64,000 nt of DNA from Muribaculaceae bacterium (lineage in GTDB: Bacteria > Bacteroidota > Bacteroidia > Bacteroidales > Muribaculaceae). How positions within the stretch are numbered: the first letter of the stretch is position 1; every line of letters begins with the position of its first letter. The stretch covers positions 1 through 64,000 of the forward strand of contig JAMPHP010000001.1 in the NCBI GenBank assembly GCA_023663365.1, in the 5' to 3' direction. The position numbers and the translations under genes are program-made. Of the stretch, positions 44,193-53,361 are shown piece by piece. Below the pieces are notes generated by a model. That model had not been told where the DNA came from, searched no databases, and saw nothing but the letters and a program-made list of their open reading frames with translations.

Positions 44193-45293
44193 TTATTCTC
44201 TCTTCCGCAGGTTCTCGGCCACCACGCGGTCCACCACATCTTCGAGTGCATCTTCGCCGTAGGGATGGTCGAACTCCACTTCAATAGGCAGGAAGTAGGT
44301 CACAGCCTTGAGATCGTGCGGGAAATAGGGATTGGCGGCCAGGCGCACGGCATCTTTCTCAGTGGTGATGATGATGCGCTGCTTGCCCTTGAGCTGGCTG
44401 TAGCGGCGGTGTATGTACTCGATGTCTTTCTTGGTGTACTGGTGATGGTCGGCGAAGATGTCGACTTTCACCTTGGCCTCAAAGCTCTTCAGGTGGCGTA
44501 CGAAAGGCCTCGGGTTGCCGATGCCGGCCACGGCAAGGATGGTGTCGGCCGATGTGAGCCAATCGAGGTAGGGCACCGCCGTGGCAATGTCGGGGAAGAC
44601 GGGCCGGAGCGGCTGATAGGCGAAGTGCGAGAAGAACAGATGCTGCGAGGGGAAGAGGTCGTAGTCCTTGACGCGCTCGCGATAGTCCCAGGGTGTCATC
44701 TTCGGCGGGCACTTGGCCACAATCACGATGTCGGCACGGTTGATGCCGCGGGCAGGCTCGCGCAGGCGTCCGTAGGGGAGCATGGCATCTTCCTTGAGCG
44801 GATGATTGTATTCGGTGATAACTATCGAGGCCGTCGGGCGCACGTAGCGGTGCTGGAAAGCATCGTCGAGAATTATCATCTCGATTGCGGGGTCGAGGCG
44901 CAGGAGCTCCTTGATGCCGAACACCCTGTCCTCGCACACGGCCACGATAACCTCGCCGTTGAACTTATGGTAAATCTGGTACGACTCGTCGCCGATGTCG
45001 GAGGGTGTGGACGTGCGGCCTGCCATGATGAAGCCCTTGGTCTTGCGTCGGTAGCCGCGGCTGAGCACAGCCACGCGGCGCGAGCGCTTGAAAGCCCGCA
45101 CAAGGTACTCCACGTGCGGAGTCTTGCCGGTGCCGCCTACGGCGAGGTTGCCGACGGCGATCACGGGCACATCGAAGTCGACCTGGCTGAGGATATTCCA
45201 GTCGAAGAACTTATTGCGCATGTAGGTGATGCCGCCGTAGAGCTTGGAGCACGGCAGAAGCACTGCTTTGGCAAGAAGCGATCGCTGTTTCAT
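44193..45293 (-). CDS. lpxK: Tetraacyldisaccharide 4'-kinase
   Basis: Predicted 366 aa. LpxK phosphorylates the lipid A disaccharide at the inner membrane. An N-terminal membrane-associated helix precedes the Walker A motif VGNLAVGGTGKTPHVEYL, followed by LSRGYRRKTKGF, VAVCEDR and LDDAFQHRYVRPTASIVITEY. sppA ends 27 bp upstream. Confidence 0.95.
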   Translation of the reverse strand: MKQRSLLAKAVLLPCSKLYGGITYMRNKFFDWNILSQVDFDVPVIAVGNLAVGGTGKTPHVEYLVRAFKRSRRVAVLSRGYRRKTKGFIMAGRTSTPSDIGDESYQIYHKFNGEVIVAVCEDRVFGIKELLRLDPAIEMIILDDAFQHRYVRPTASIVITEYNHPLKEDAMLPYGRLREPARGINRADIVIVAKCPPKMTPWDYRERVKDYDLFPSQHLFFSHFAYQPLRPVFPDIATAVPYLDWLTSADTILAVAGIGNPRPFVRHLKSFEAKVKVDIFADHHQYTKKDIEYIHRRYSQLKGKQRIIITTEKDAVRLAANPYFPHDLKAVTYFLPIEVEFDHPYGEDALEDVVDRVVAENLRKRE

Positions 45294-45320
45294 CGGCGTT
45301 GAGGGCTTGGTGTTGCGGGT

Positions 45321-47093
45321 TTATTCTATGGTAACTTCTTCCATGCGAGCCTGCATGGGGTTCATTTCGCGCAGGCGCTTGATGAAGTGGAGTGTGCGGA
45401 GTGTCTCGGGGTCGAGGTCGGCTCCTATGCCGGCTTTCACGGCATCGAGGTTGCCCGACTCACGGATGATGCGCTCCCAGAATTTTTCTTCGGTCTTGGG
45501 GTAGCGCACCACTTCGTCGGTGTCCATGCCGAGATTTTCGGCCATGGCGGCTATGGTGCAGTCAAGCGAGCCGAGATAGTCCACAAGGCCGAGCTCCACG
45601 GCTTTCGAGCCCACCCATACGCGGCCTTCGGCGATGGCTTTCACCGAGTCGACACTCATATCGCGGCCGGCGGCCACGCGTGAGGTGAAGAGCTCGTAGA
45701 TATTATCCACGGAGCGCTGCATGGCAGCGTGCTGCGAGGGTGTCATGGGCTCGAGGAGGCTTATGCCGGCGGCGTTGGGGTTGGTCTCCACTGTGCTGAA
45801 GTTCACGCCGAACTTATCGGTGACGAGGCCCGAGAGGTCGGGGATCATGCCGAATACGCCGATTGAGCCTGTCAGGGTGGTGCGGTCGGCAAAGATGGTG
45901 TCGGCACCACAGCTGATATAGTAGCCACCCGAGGCGGCGTAGTCGCCCATCGACACGTAGAGCGGTTTTTTCTTGCTTTTGAAGTACTGCAGGGCTTCCC
46001 AGATTTGCTCCGAAGCGAAAGCGCTGCCACCTGGCGAGTTGACGCGCAGCACCAGGCCGCGCACTTTGTCGTCGTCGGCGAGCTTGATTATGTCGTCGGT
46101 CACGGTCGGGCCTACGATGCCTTCGGAACCGCTGTCCACGATGTCGCCCACGGCATAGTATACGGCGATATGATTCTTGGCCGACGAGTGCGTGAGGTCG
46201 CGGGCGCTCAGGTAGTCGCCCGGGCTCACGAAGCGGATGTCTTTGTCGCGGTCGATGTCGGTGAGCTCGCGGAGGCGGTCGTCGACGAGGCGGCGGTAGC
46301 GCAGCGCGTCCACGAGGCCGTCGGCAACGAAGGTCTCGCCGCAACGGGTCGAAATCATCAGGGGCGCCCATGCGCGGATGCTGTCGGGGGCGATGCCGCG
46401 GTTTTGAGCGATGTTATCGACCACGAAAGTCCATATCGAGTCGCAGTACTGCTGCATCTGCAAGCGTGCGGGCTCGCTCATGGCGGTGAGGATATATGGC
46501 TCTACGGCGCTTTTGAAAGTACCCACCTTGATAATCTGCATCTTCACACCGAGCTTGTCGAGCAGGCCTTTGAAGAAGGGAGTCTTACCGCCCACGCCGT
46601 GGATGTCGACGGCTCCCATGGGGTTGAGGTAGAGGCTGTCGGCGGTGGAGGCAATCATGTAGTCGCCCTGGCTGTAGACATCGGCGTATGCAGCCACCCA
46701 CTTGCCCGACTCCTTGAAGTAGGCTATGGCCTCGAGGAGTTCTTCGCGCGAGGCAGTGCCCATGGCAGCGCCGCCGCAGTCGATGTATAGGCCGTCGATT
46801 TTGTCGTCGTCGGCAGCGGCATAGAGTGAGCGGAGCATTTCATCGAGAGTGGTGGTGTGATTGTCGATGGTCTGTATCATCTCGAAGAAGGGCTGCGCCT
46901 GATAGCGCTCCTTGATGTCGCCGCTGAGGTCGAAGTAGAGGATAGAGCGCTTCTCGACCTTGATGGCCGAGTCGGCTGAGCTTTGCCCCACGGCTACGCC
47001 TACAAGAAGTATGCCGCCGAAGATTGCCAGGAAAATCGCAATCCAGATGCCGGCAACCGTGCCGAGCACCGATATGAAGAAACGTTTTAGCAT
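45321..47093 (-). CDS. sppA: Signal peptide peptidase SppA, 67-kDa type
   Basis: Predicted 590 aa with an N-terminal membrane anchor (VLGTVAGIWIAIFLAIFGGILLVGVAVG). It is a two-repeat S49 serine protease: the catalytic Lys is in KVGTFKSAVEPYILTAMS (~residue 200) and the Ser in RTTLTGSIGVFGMIPD (~400). It degrades signal peptides left in the membrane. It is the first gene of the sppA-lpxK-punA-thiL run, an order common in Bacteroidales. Confidence 0.95.
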   Translation of the reverse strand: MLKRFFISVLGTVAGIWIAIFLAIFGGILLVGVAVGQSSADSAIKVEKRSILYFDLSGDIKERYQAQPFFEMIQTIDNHTTTLDEMLRSLYAAADDDKIDGLYIDCGGAAMGTASREELLEAIAYFKESGKWVAAYADVYSQGDYMIASTADSLYLNPMGAVDIHGVGGKTPFFKGLLDKLGVKMQIIKVGTFKSAVEPYILTAMSEPARLQMQQYCDSIWTFVVDNIAQNRGIAPDSIRAWAPLMISTRCGETFVADGLVDALRYRRLVDDRLRELTDIDRDKDIRFVSPGDYLSARDLTHSSAKNHIAVYYAVGDIVDSGSEGIVGPTVTDDIIKLADDDKVRGLVLRVNSPGGSAFASEQIWEALQYFKSKKKPLYVSMGDYAASGGYYISCGADTIFADRTTLTGSIGVFGMIPDLSGLVTDKFGVNFSTVETNPNAAGISLLEPMTPSQHAAMQRSVDNIYELFTSRVAAGRDMSVDSVKAIAEGRVWVGSKAVELGLVDYLGSLDCTIAAMAENLGMDTDEVVRYPKTEEKFWERIIRESGNLDAVKAGIGADLDPETLRTLHFIKRLREMNPMQARMEEVTIE

Positions 47094-47123
47094 CTCGATG
47101 AATATGTTTCGGAAATATTTTTA

Positions 47124-47155
47124 CAAAGTTAAATATTAAATGTGAATGAGCCAAA
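47124..47155 (-). promoter_or_regulatory. Promoter of the sppA run
   Basis: Minus strand TTTG (47152-47155), 20 bp, TAACTTTG (47124-47131), a full consensus match ~30 bp before the sppA start. Confidence 0.7.
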
Positions 47156-47162
47156 AAATAAT

Positions 47163-48347
47163 TTAAAGAGCTTTGCTTTGTGCTTTGATGGCTCTCACGC
47201 CCTTTGCAATTCGGTTCAGGCCGTCGAGCAGAGTGGCGCGCGGGCAGGCTGTGTTGATGCGGATGAAGGCACCGCTCTCGCCGTACATGCTGCCGGAGTT
47301 TACCCACACGCGGCCTTCATCGAGCAGGCGGCGCTCTATCTCGTCGGCGCTGATGCCGAGGGCAGAGCAGTCGACCCACACCAGATATGTACCCTCGAGG
47401 CGCATCACCTGCAGCTCGGGGAGCTCGGTGGCGAAGAAGTGGCGGAGCGTGAGGTAGTTGTCGTGAAGATAGGCGCATAGCTCTTTGAGCCAAGGCTCGC
47501 CACGGCGGTAGGCTGCTATGGTGGCGGCCACGCCGAAGGGGTTGACGTCGCACACCTCGTTGATGTTGATTGCGCGGTCGATTGCTGCACGGCGTTCGGG
47601 GTCGGGGCAGATGATGTTGGCAATCTGCAGTCCGGCGATATTGAAGGCCTTGCTGGGCGATACGCATGTCACCGAGCGGGCGCCGATTTCGGCCGAGAGA
47701 GATGCGAAGGGCGTGTAGCGGTAGGGCGGGTACACGAGCTCGCAGTGTATCTCATCGCTCACAACGGTCACGCCGTGGCGGTGGCAGATGTCGGCCACGC
47801 GGCAGAGCTCTTCGCGGCTCCACACGCGCCCGGCGGGGTTGTGCGGGTTGCACAGGATCATGAGGGTGGCTCTCGGGTCGGAGGCCTTGCGCTCGAGGTC
47901 GTCGAAGTCCATTGCGTAGCTGTCGTCGCGGCGCAGCAGCGGGCTCTCAAGCACGTGGCAGGCGTTGTTGCGGATCGATGAGAAGAAGCAGTTGTAGACG
48001 GGAGTCTGCACTATCACTTTGTCGCCGGGCTTTGCCAGGGCCTTGATGATGGCGGAGATGGCAGGCACCACGCCGCTGGTGTAGATGATGCTCTCGCGGT
48101 CGATTGCAAGGCCGTGCCGCGAGCCGAACCAGTCGATGGTGGCGTCGTAGTATTCCTGCGGCACCTTGGTGTAGCCGAAGATGCCGTGGTCTACACGCTC
48201 GCGCAGCGCTTCAATGATGGCGGGAGCTGTGCGGAAGTCCATGTCGGCCACCCACATGGGCAGGATGTCGGGGTCGGCTGCCGAGTCCCATTTATAGGAG
48301 GCGGAACCTCGGCGCGAGGGGGCGCTGTCGAAGTCAGTCTTGCTCAT
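47163..48347 (-). CDS. PatB/MalY-type PLP C-S lyase (cystathionine beta-lyase-like)
   Basis: Predicted 394 aa, a fold-type I PLP enzyme of the MalY/PatB group. ADMDFRTAPAIIEAL, CNPHNPAGRVWSREEL and SDEIHCELVYPPYRY are characteristic, and the PLP lysine is in VSPSKAFNIAGLQIANI. It probably splits cystathionine or cysteine to an amino group, thiol and keto acid. It overlaps the DUF3737 gene by 4 bp. Confidence 0.9.
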   Translation of the reverse strand: MSKTDFDSAPSRRGSASYKWDSAADPDILPMWVADMDFRTAPAIIEALRERVDHGIFGYTKVPQEYYDATIDWFGSRHGLAIDRESIIYTSGVVPAISAIIKALAKPGDKVIVQTPVYNCFFSSIRNNACHVLESPLLRRDDSYAMDFDDLERKASDPRATLMILCNPHNPAGRVWSREELCRVADICHRHGVTVVSDEIHCELVYPPYRYTPFASLSAEIGARSVTCVSPSKAFNIAGLQIANIICPDPERRAAIDRAININEVCDVNPFGVAATIAAYRRGEPWLKELCAYLHDNYLTLRHFFATELPELQVMRLEGTYLVWVDCSALGISADEIERRLLDEGRVWVNSGSMYGESGAFIRINTACPRATLLDGLNRIAKGVRAIKAQSKAL

Positions 48348-49189
48348 GATTGTGTGGTGATACTGCAGTCGGCGGGAGCTTTGATGTGCTCGTCGATGAT
48401 GATTTCGCCTATGTTGTCGGCCACAATGGAGCCCGAGCGGGGATTTTTCACGCTTGTGATGCTGCCGCGGATGTCGGCGCGAAGCTCCGAATCCTCGAAG
48501 GCGAGGTCGGCATCGGGCTCAAAGGTGCAGTTCTCGAGCACAAGGCCGTGAGCATAGCACAGAGGCTGAGTGCCGCCGATGCGGCAGTTCACCAGGCGAA
48601 GGTTGCGTGAGTGCCAGCCGAGGTACTCGCCAATGATGGTGGAGTCGTAGACGGTCACGTTCTCGGTGTTCCAGAACGCATCCTTGGTGTGGAGCACGGC
48701 ATTGCGTATCACCACATTGCGGCAGTACTGGAATGAGTAGTTGCCATTGTGGCGGTAGCCGTCGATGTCGATGTCGGCACCGTGCATGAAGAGGTAGTCG
48801 GCGTGGTCGACCTCAACATTGCGCAGGGTCACGCCTGAGCAGTGCCAAAGGGTCTCCTGCGCGTCGGGGATACGCACATTGGTGAGGCGGAGATCGTGCA
48901 TCTCGCGGAACATTTTCGGAGCTTCCACCAGGGTGTCGGTCATGGTGAGACCTCGGGAGTACCACAGTGCGGCGCGGGCGCCTTCGCGGAAAATGCAATC
49001 CTTGATAGTGAAGCCGTCGACGTGCCAGAAGGGATATTTGCCCTCGAACACGCAGTGCTCAGCCTCGATGTCGGAGCATGCTTTGAGTGCCGACTCGCCG
49101 GCATGGATGGTCACATTCTCAAGGCGGAGATGGGGAGAACCGAAAAGCGGGCGTTCGCCGCCAAATTCCGTGTCTTTTATAGTTGTCAT
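48344..49189 (-). CDS. DUF3737 right-handed beta-helix-like protein
   Basis: Predicted 281 aa starting MTTIKDTEFGGERPLFG at 49189; the 38-residue upstream extension includes the -7 element. It is built of short repeating strands of the form 'LRLENVTI...ALKACSDIEAEHCVFEGKYPFWHVDGFTIKDCIF', which suggests a parallel beta-helix. This matches the DUF3737 family, whose function is unknown. Coupling to the PatB-type lyase (ATGA overlap) is the only clue to its job. Confidence 0.85.
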   Translation of the reverse strand: MTTIKDTEFGGERPLFGSPHLRLENVTIHAGESALKACSDIEAEHCVFEGKYPFWHVDGFTIKDCIFREGARAALWYSRGLTMTDTLVEAPKMFREMHDLRLTNVRIPDAQETLWHCSGVTLRNVEVDHADYLFMHGADIDIDGYRHNGNYSFQYCRNVVIRNAVLHTKDAFWNTENVTVYDSTIIGEYLGWHSRNLRLVNCRIGGTQPLCYAHGLVLENCTFEPDADLAFEDSELRADIRGSITSVKNPRSGSIVADNIGEIIIDEHIKAPADCSITTQS

Positions 49190-49212
49190 GTCGTATATTT
49201 TTATAAGGGCTA

Positions 49213-49220
49213 CAAAGATA
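49213..49220 (-). promoter_or_regulatory. -7 element of the DUF3737-patB pair
   Basis: Minus strand TATCTTTG lies 24 bp before the start codon. A TATG at 19-bp spacing could act as a weak -33 element. Confidence 0.45.
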
Positions 49221-49386
49221 CGAAAAATCGGCAAATCATCATAAGAGGGTCGTTTTATAATTCTTGTTAATTTTAAGCCGTGGAATTTCTCTCCAAATGC
49301 CAAATAATACTCTTAGATAGCCGGCGTAGCTTATTTAGCCTTCCCATTTCTGACTTTCCTGGGTTTGGAGACCCCACTGAAGGGTT

Positions 49387-49418
49387 GCGGGGGATAATGA
49401 AATCCCCCGCGGCGGGGG
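49387..49418. other. Overlapping alternative hairpins in the gap 49190-49508
   Basis: GCGGGGGAT (49387-49395) pairs with ATCCCCCGC (49402-49410), but the same C-run also pairs with the next G-run (49414-49418). The two stems cannot form together. They lie in the non-coding gap beyond the DUF3737 promoter, 100 bp past the BspA-like gene's stop. Nothing else is seen in the gap except the terminator at 49448-49490. Confidence 0.5.
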
Positions 49419-49447
49419 AAATATACGAAAAATCGGCAAGCCGACAC

Positions 49448-49490
49448 AAAAAACGTCGGCCGTCACCGATGATTTCGGTGGCGGCCGGCG
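49448..49490 (-). terminator. Rho-independent terminator of the BspA-like gene
   Basis: A ~15-bp stem with two mismatches (49454-49468 with 49476-49490) is followed on the minus strand by TTTTTT (49448-49453), 18 bp after the stop codon. Confidence 0.85.
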
Positions 49491-49508
49491 TGGTTACAAT
49501 GGATAGAA

Positions 49509-52500
49509 TTATTTCTTGAATATTACACAGCCTTTGATTACGTAGGTGCCGGCGGGGAGTGCGCTGAACTCTTCTTTGGAGGCATTTGCGCAGACGAGGA
49601 TGCCTGCGGTGGTGTAGACATCGTGGCGCTCACCATCCTCTGTGTACACAAGACCGATGGAGGCTGCCGTTGTCACCCGCATGGATGCCGACTTCTCGCT
49701 GCCGTCGGTGGTGGTGGCAGTGATGGTGCAGCTGCCGTTGCCTACGATACGCACTGTGCCGTCGGCCGACACTGTGGCTACCGCCGGGTCGTCGGTGCTC
49801 CACGTGAGTGTGTGGCCCGCCATCGTGCGCGGCAGGATGGATACTTCGGGCTTGAAGCTGTCGCCTACTTTACCCACGTGATTCTCCGATTTGAATGAGA
49901 GCGAATATACCTTGTCGGCGGGCACTACGATGAGCTTGCACGTCATCGGTGCGCCGGTGGAGTTGGCTGCGGCGGCACGCAGTGTGGTTGTGCCTTTCTT
50001 CACGCCTTTTACAGCTACCGATGAGCCGTAGGGGTAGGAATCGAAGCCTGCTATCTTGAGGTCCTGAACCTGCCAGCCGAGGTCGCTGCGCTGCCCACCC
50101 TCGGTGGCATTGATGCGCACGCTCTCGCCTTCGGCTATCACTTCCTGGACCGGGAGGTACGAGGGTGCTATAAAGATGTTATCGCCGCGGCTCACAGTGA
50201 GGTTGCAGAAGCCGAATACGCCGGTATCGGGGTCGGCGGCAACCACCACACCTATGCCCGGCTGAACACCGGTGATCGAGCCGCCTGTGGCAACTCCGTG
50301 CACAAGGCCTTCGTAGTCCGACGAGGTGACAGTCCACCAGAGGTCGCGGTTGGCGTCGGAGGGTGTGACTGTGGCGTAAAGACCGACGGTTTCGCCGGCA
50401 CGCAGCGAGAGGTTGGTCTGCGAGAGTGTTATATTCTTAATTGCGGGTTGCCCGATTTTTAGCACGAAAGTCTCCGAAAGCTCAGGATTGTCCACGCTTG
50501 TGGCAGTGACGTAGATTCTGCCGCCGATTTTGCCGTTGGATTTGACTAAGATTTCCGAAGACGGATTAGGGCTATCGCCGGTGATGCTGCCGTCGCCGGT
50601 GACGGTCCAGGTGCACACATCGCTGTATCTCGACCGCGGATGCACGTAGCTCTTTAATCTCCTGGATTCGTTGTAGAGCATCAAGGGGTTGCCGATGATT
50701 TCCACTTTCTGTTCCTCGACGTTCAGTATTACGGTTTCCTTCACGCCGGAGCCGTCGAGGGTCTCGGCGTAGAAATGGAAGACCAGAACCTCGGGAGCAA
50801 GGCGGAAAGTGCCGTCGTCGAAAAACTCTACCAGGTCGGCGTAGCTCTCCCATGGCGACCATTTCACCTTCTGGCACGCCCCTTCGGGATAGACAATAGC
50901 TGTCGGCATAGGCTCGATGTTGCCTGCGATATAGGCCTCGGGCTGTAAGAAGCCAATGCTCTTCGCCGGCACAGCGTATACTTCAACGGTGGCTTCGGCC
51001 GTGGGGCCGTCGCCCGTCGGTGTGAGCGCGGTAGCCTTGATTGTGGTGGTGCCGGGGCTCAGCAGGGTGATGTTGCCATGAACATCGACAGCCAGCACAG
51101 AGGGGTCGGATGAGCTCCATCGTGCGCCGTAGGGTGCGCCATTGACAGGGAGCTCAAAGCCGGAGCCGAGATATGTGTAGTAGGTGGTCCGGTCGAAGCC
51201 GAAGTCGCCAAGCTCGGCGATATTGTCGGGGTCGAACACCGTGAAACAGAGCTCTGTGGCGAATTCGGGTGCCTCGGCCAGGTAGATGCGGGCCTTTGTG
51301 GAGCCGGGTTTGAGAGCGTGCACCGTGGCTGTCTGTGCGCTCACTTCGGCTGTGGCGACAGTCGGGTCGTCGACATCAATCACCACCGCTGCTTCGGGCG
51401 ATGCCGGCGAGATGGTGAACAGGATGGGCGCATCGCTGCCTTTGGCAAGCGTCACGTAGCAGTCGGATACTACGATGTTGGGCACTACGTGCACTGTGGT
51501 CGTGGCCACCTTGTCGTAGACCTGCACAGTGATGGTGGTGCTGCCGAGGCCGAGCGCTTTCACGACGCCGTCCTTGTCGACGGTGGCTACCGATTCGTCG
51601 GAGGAACTCCACTTCACGACCTCGGGCTCGTAGCCTTCGTCGTAGGGGTCGATGACGGTGAAGCTCAGGGGCAGTGTGCTGCCGTGCAGGTAGTTGTATG
51701 TATCTTTGTCGAACTTGATGTCGATGTTCGTCGTGGGAGCGTACTCGCGTATGTCGGCGAAGCGGCCCCACTGCTCATGGTTGCGATAGGCGGCAAGTGA
51801 GCCCTCGGGCACGTAGAGAGTGGCCGACTCGAAAACTTCGGAGTCGAAGGTGGAGTTGGGCGAGTAGATTTCCGGAGGAGTAAGCCCATTCATCTTGATT
51901 GAGCGCAGGGCTTTGCAACCGTAGAAGGTGCCATCCAGATACTCTATATTGCGGCCGAGTTCGACCTCTTCGAGCGCCGTGCAGCCGCTGAACGTGGACT
52001 TGAGTCCGTTGATGACGCTGTTGGGGATGCTGATGCTTTTCAGCGAAGAGCACTCGGTGAAAGTGCGACCATCGTAGTCTTCCCAGTGCCGCCGGTTGTT
52101 GAGGGTCTTGAGCCCATTGGGCAGTGTGATATCTTTCAGTGATTTGCAATTATAGAAAGCATGAGATTGCAGATCCTTAAGGCCTTCGGGCAGCGTCACA
52201 CGCTCGAGATTTCCGCACTCGGCGAAGTCGCACCGTATCCTCCCTCTGTAGGTGGCATCGAGAAACTTTACCTCCTTGATGTCGTAGTTTCCTCGGAAGT
52301 TGAAAGTCATCAGGGTGTCCACCTCGAGATATTCGGGTAGGGGCTTGCCGTCGATGATGAGTGTGTAGCCGCCTGACAACTGGTCGTTTTCCAGCGTGTA
52401 AAGCTGATCATAAGAAGCCATCTCCACGGTAGCAAGTTTATCGGGCCAGTCGCCGCCTATCGACATCTTGAAAGTCGTGATCGATGGTGGCAGCTTCAGG

Positions 52501-52886
52501 TATTTCACCAACCATTGCCCGTCCGAGCCCTTGACCGATGTGAGAGACTTGGCATCGTCGAAGTTGAGGTAGGTCGCCCAGGTATAGGTTTCGAAATTGG
52601 CCCACTCTACATTTGCTCCGAACTTGATTTCGGTCATATCCTTGTACGACGACCTTATATCAAACCCGGTGACGGGATACCGGTACACCGAGTCGGGAAC
52701 GACGAGTATGTAGCCGTCGACATAATCATAGTAGGAGGTGACTCCTTTGAATACCGCGTAGTCTTCGTAGATGTCATACCTAAGACCATCCACCGTGTAT
52801 TCGCTCGGGTAATTGGCCGCAAGCGATTGTGCTGCACTTAGTGCAAGCACTCCGGCGAGCAATAGTGATGTGTGTGTTTTGGTCAT
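49509..52886 (-). CDS. BspA-like secreted protein: leucine-rich repeats plus Ig-like domains
   Basis: Predicted 1125 aa starting MTKTHTSLLLAGVLALSAAQSLAA at 52886, a clear signal peptide; the frame is open 66 residues upstream but that part lies in an inverted-repeat element. Residues ~30-370 hold BspA/LRR_5-type repeats (CGNLERVTLPEGLKDLQSHAFYNCKSLKDITLP). After it come many bacterial Ig-like (Big_2) domains, e.g. VKWSSSDESVATVDKDGVVKALGLGSTTITVQVYDK and LTWSTDDPAVATVSADGTVRIVGNG. The last ~45 residues (VYTTAGILVCANA...LPAGTYVIKGCVIFKK) look like a sorting tail. BspA proteins bind host matrix or other cells; the ligand here is unknown. Confidence 0.9.
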   Translation of the reverse strand: MTKTHTSLLLAGVLALSAAQSLAANYPSEYTVDGLRYDIYEDYAVFKGVTSYYDYVDGYILVVPDSVYRYPVTGFDIRSSYKDMTEIKFGANVEWANFETYTWATYLNFDDAKSLTSVKGSDGQWLVKYLKLPPSITTFKMSIGGDWPDKLATVEMASYDQLYTLENDQLSGGYTLIIDGKPLPEYLEVDTLMTFNFRGNYDIKEVKFLDATYRGRIRCDFAECGNLERVTLPEGLKDLQSHAFYNCKSLKDITLPNGLKTLNNRRHWEDYDGRTFTECSSLKSISIPNSVINGLKSTFSGCTALEEVELGRNIEYLDGTFYGCKALRSIKMNGLTPPEIYSPNSTFDSEVFESATLYVPEGSLAAYRNHEQWGRFADIREYAPTTNIDIKFDKDTYNYLHGSTLPLSFTVIDPYDEGYEPEVVKWSSSDESVATVDKDGVVKALGLGSTTITVQVYDKVATTTVHVVPNIVVSDCYVTLAKGSDAPILFTISPASPEAAVVIDVDDPTVATAEVSAQTATVHALKPGSTKARIYLAEAPEFATELCFTVFDPDNIAELGDFGFDRTTYYTYLGSGFELPVNGAPYGARWSSSDPSVLAVDVHGNITLLSPGTTTIKATALTPTGDGPTAEATVEVYAVPAKSIGFLQPEAYIAGNIEPMPTAIVYPEGACQKVKWSPWESYADLVEFFDDGTFRLAPEVLVFHFYAETLDGSGVKETVILNVEEQKVEIIGNPLMLYNESRRLKSYVHPRSRYSDVCTWTVTGDGSITGDSPNPSSEILVKSNGKIGGRIYVTATSVDNPELSETFVLKIGQPAIKNITLSQTNLSLRAGETVGLYATVTPSDANRDLWWTVTSSDYEGLVHGVATGGSITGVQPGIGVVVAADPDTGVFGFCNLTVSRGDNIFIAPSYLPVQEVIAEGESVRINATEGGQRSDLGWQVQDLKIAGFDSYPYGSSVAVKGVKKGTTTLRAAAANSTGAPMTCKLIVVPADKVYSLSFKSENHVGKVGDSFKPEVSILPRTMAGHTLTWSTDDPAVATVSADGTVRIVGNGSCTITATTTDGSEKSASMRVTTAASIGLVYTEDGERHDVYTTAGILVCANASKEEFSALPAGTYVIKGCVIFKK

Positions 52887-52916
52887 TACTTTTTCCTTAT
52901 AAAGTTCGATATAAAG

Positions 52917-53095
52917 CGATTTTAAGAGTATGTTTGGGTTTAACTGATGTTTATAATTAGGAGAGAAAATCGAGCATGTTCTGAGATTGAATGAAGGAGT
53001 TATGGGGTGCCATAACGACTGAATGAAAGCTCGGAAGAGGCCGACTTTTCTCCCTAAGTATTTCATTGAGTTAAATTCAAACATACTCTAAAAGC
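52917..53095. mobile_element. MITE-like inverted-repeat element
   Basis: Outer arms match: AGAGTATGTTTG at 52925-52936 has its exact complement at 53078-53089, and the match continues imperfectly on both sides (TTTTA outside, TTTAACT inside) to about 25-28 bp. The interior carries a central GTTATGG-4-CCATAAC hairpin, so the ~175-bp unit can fold on itself. There is no transposase. It lies in the leader of the BspA-like gene. It may be a miniature transposable element or simply a structured leader; a clear target-site duplication is not visible. Confidence 0.45.
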
Positions 53096-53098
53096 GAA

Positions 53099-53132
53099 GC
53101 GTCGGCTCCGCAGATGCTTGCGGAGCCGACGC
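53099..53132 (-). terminator. Strong hairpin ending the candidate RNA
   Basis: A perfect 14-bp inverted repeat (53099-53112 and 53119-53132, 6-nt loop) is followed on the minus strand by TTCGCTTTTAG. It is well placed to terminate the RNA that starts near 53355. Confidence 0.7.
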
Positions 53133-53355
53133 CGGTATTTGGGTTTATCCCGAATAGTCTTGCTCCGAATTAGCACTGCAATCCTGCGCGCTCCATGGAG
53201 CGACGCTTCATTGTGTGTAATTCTGCAAGACGGGACGCAGATATGTCGAGTCGATAAAGAAGGGAAAAGAGCCGTCCCATCACTTTTGGTGCCGCGTGGC
53301 GCCAAATTGCCGAGGTGATGTAATTTCCCCAAGAGCCCGCTGTGCGCGCCCTTTT
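53099..53355 (-). ncRNA. Candidate structured non-coding RNA, unknown
   Basis: A full-consensus promoter (53362-53392) points into a region with no good protein gene and a perfect 14-bp hairpin at its end, giving a transcript of ~255 nt. On the minus strand, nested pairings can be drawn: GGGAAA with TTTCCC, CATCAC with GTGATG, and TTTGG-GCC with GGC-CCAAA make one long arm (about 53263-53333). GAATTA-CAC with GTG-TAATTC, enclosing CGCTCC-AT-GGAGCG, make a second (about 53160-53230). A 36-codon frame (53280 to 53170) exists but looks random. I do not recognise it as 6S, tmRNA, RNase P or SRP RNA. Confidence 0.5.
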
Positions 53356-53361
53356 GCAATG

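Noticed and set aside
52887..53084. 66-residue N-terminal extension of the BspA-like protein
   Set aside because: It would bury a clear signal peptide and is encoded by the inverted-repeat element.
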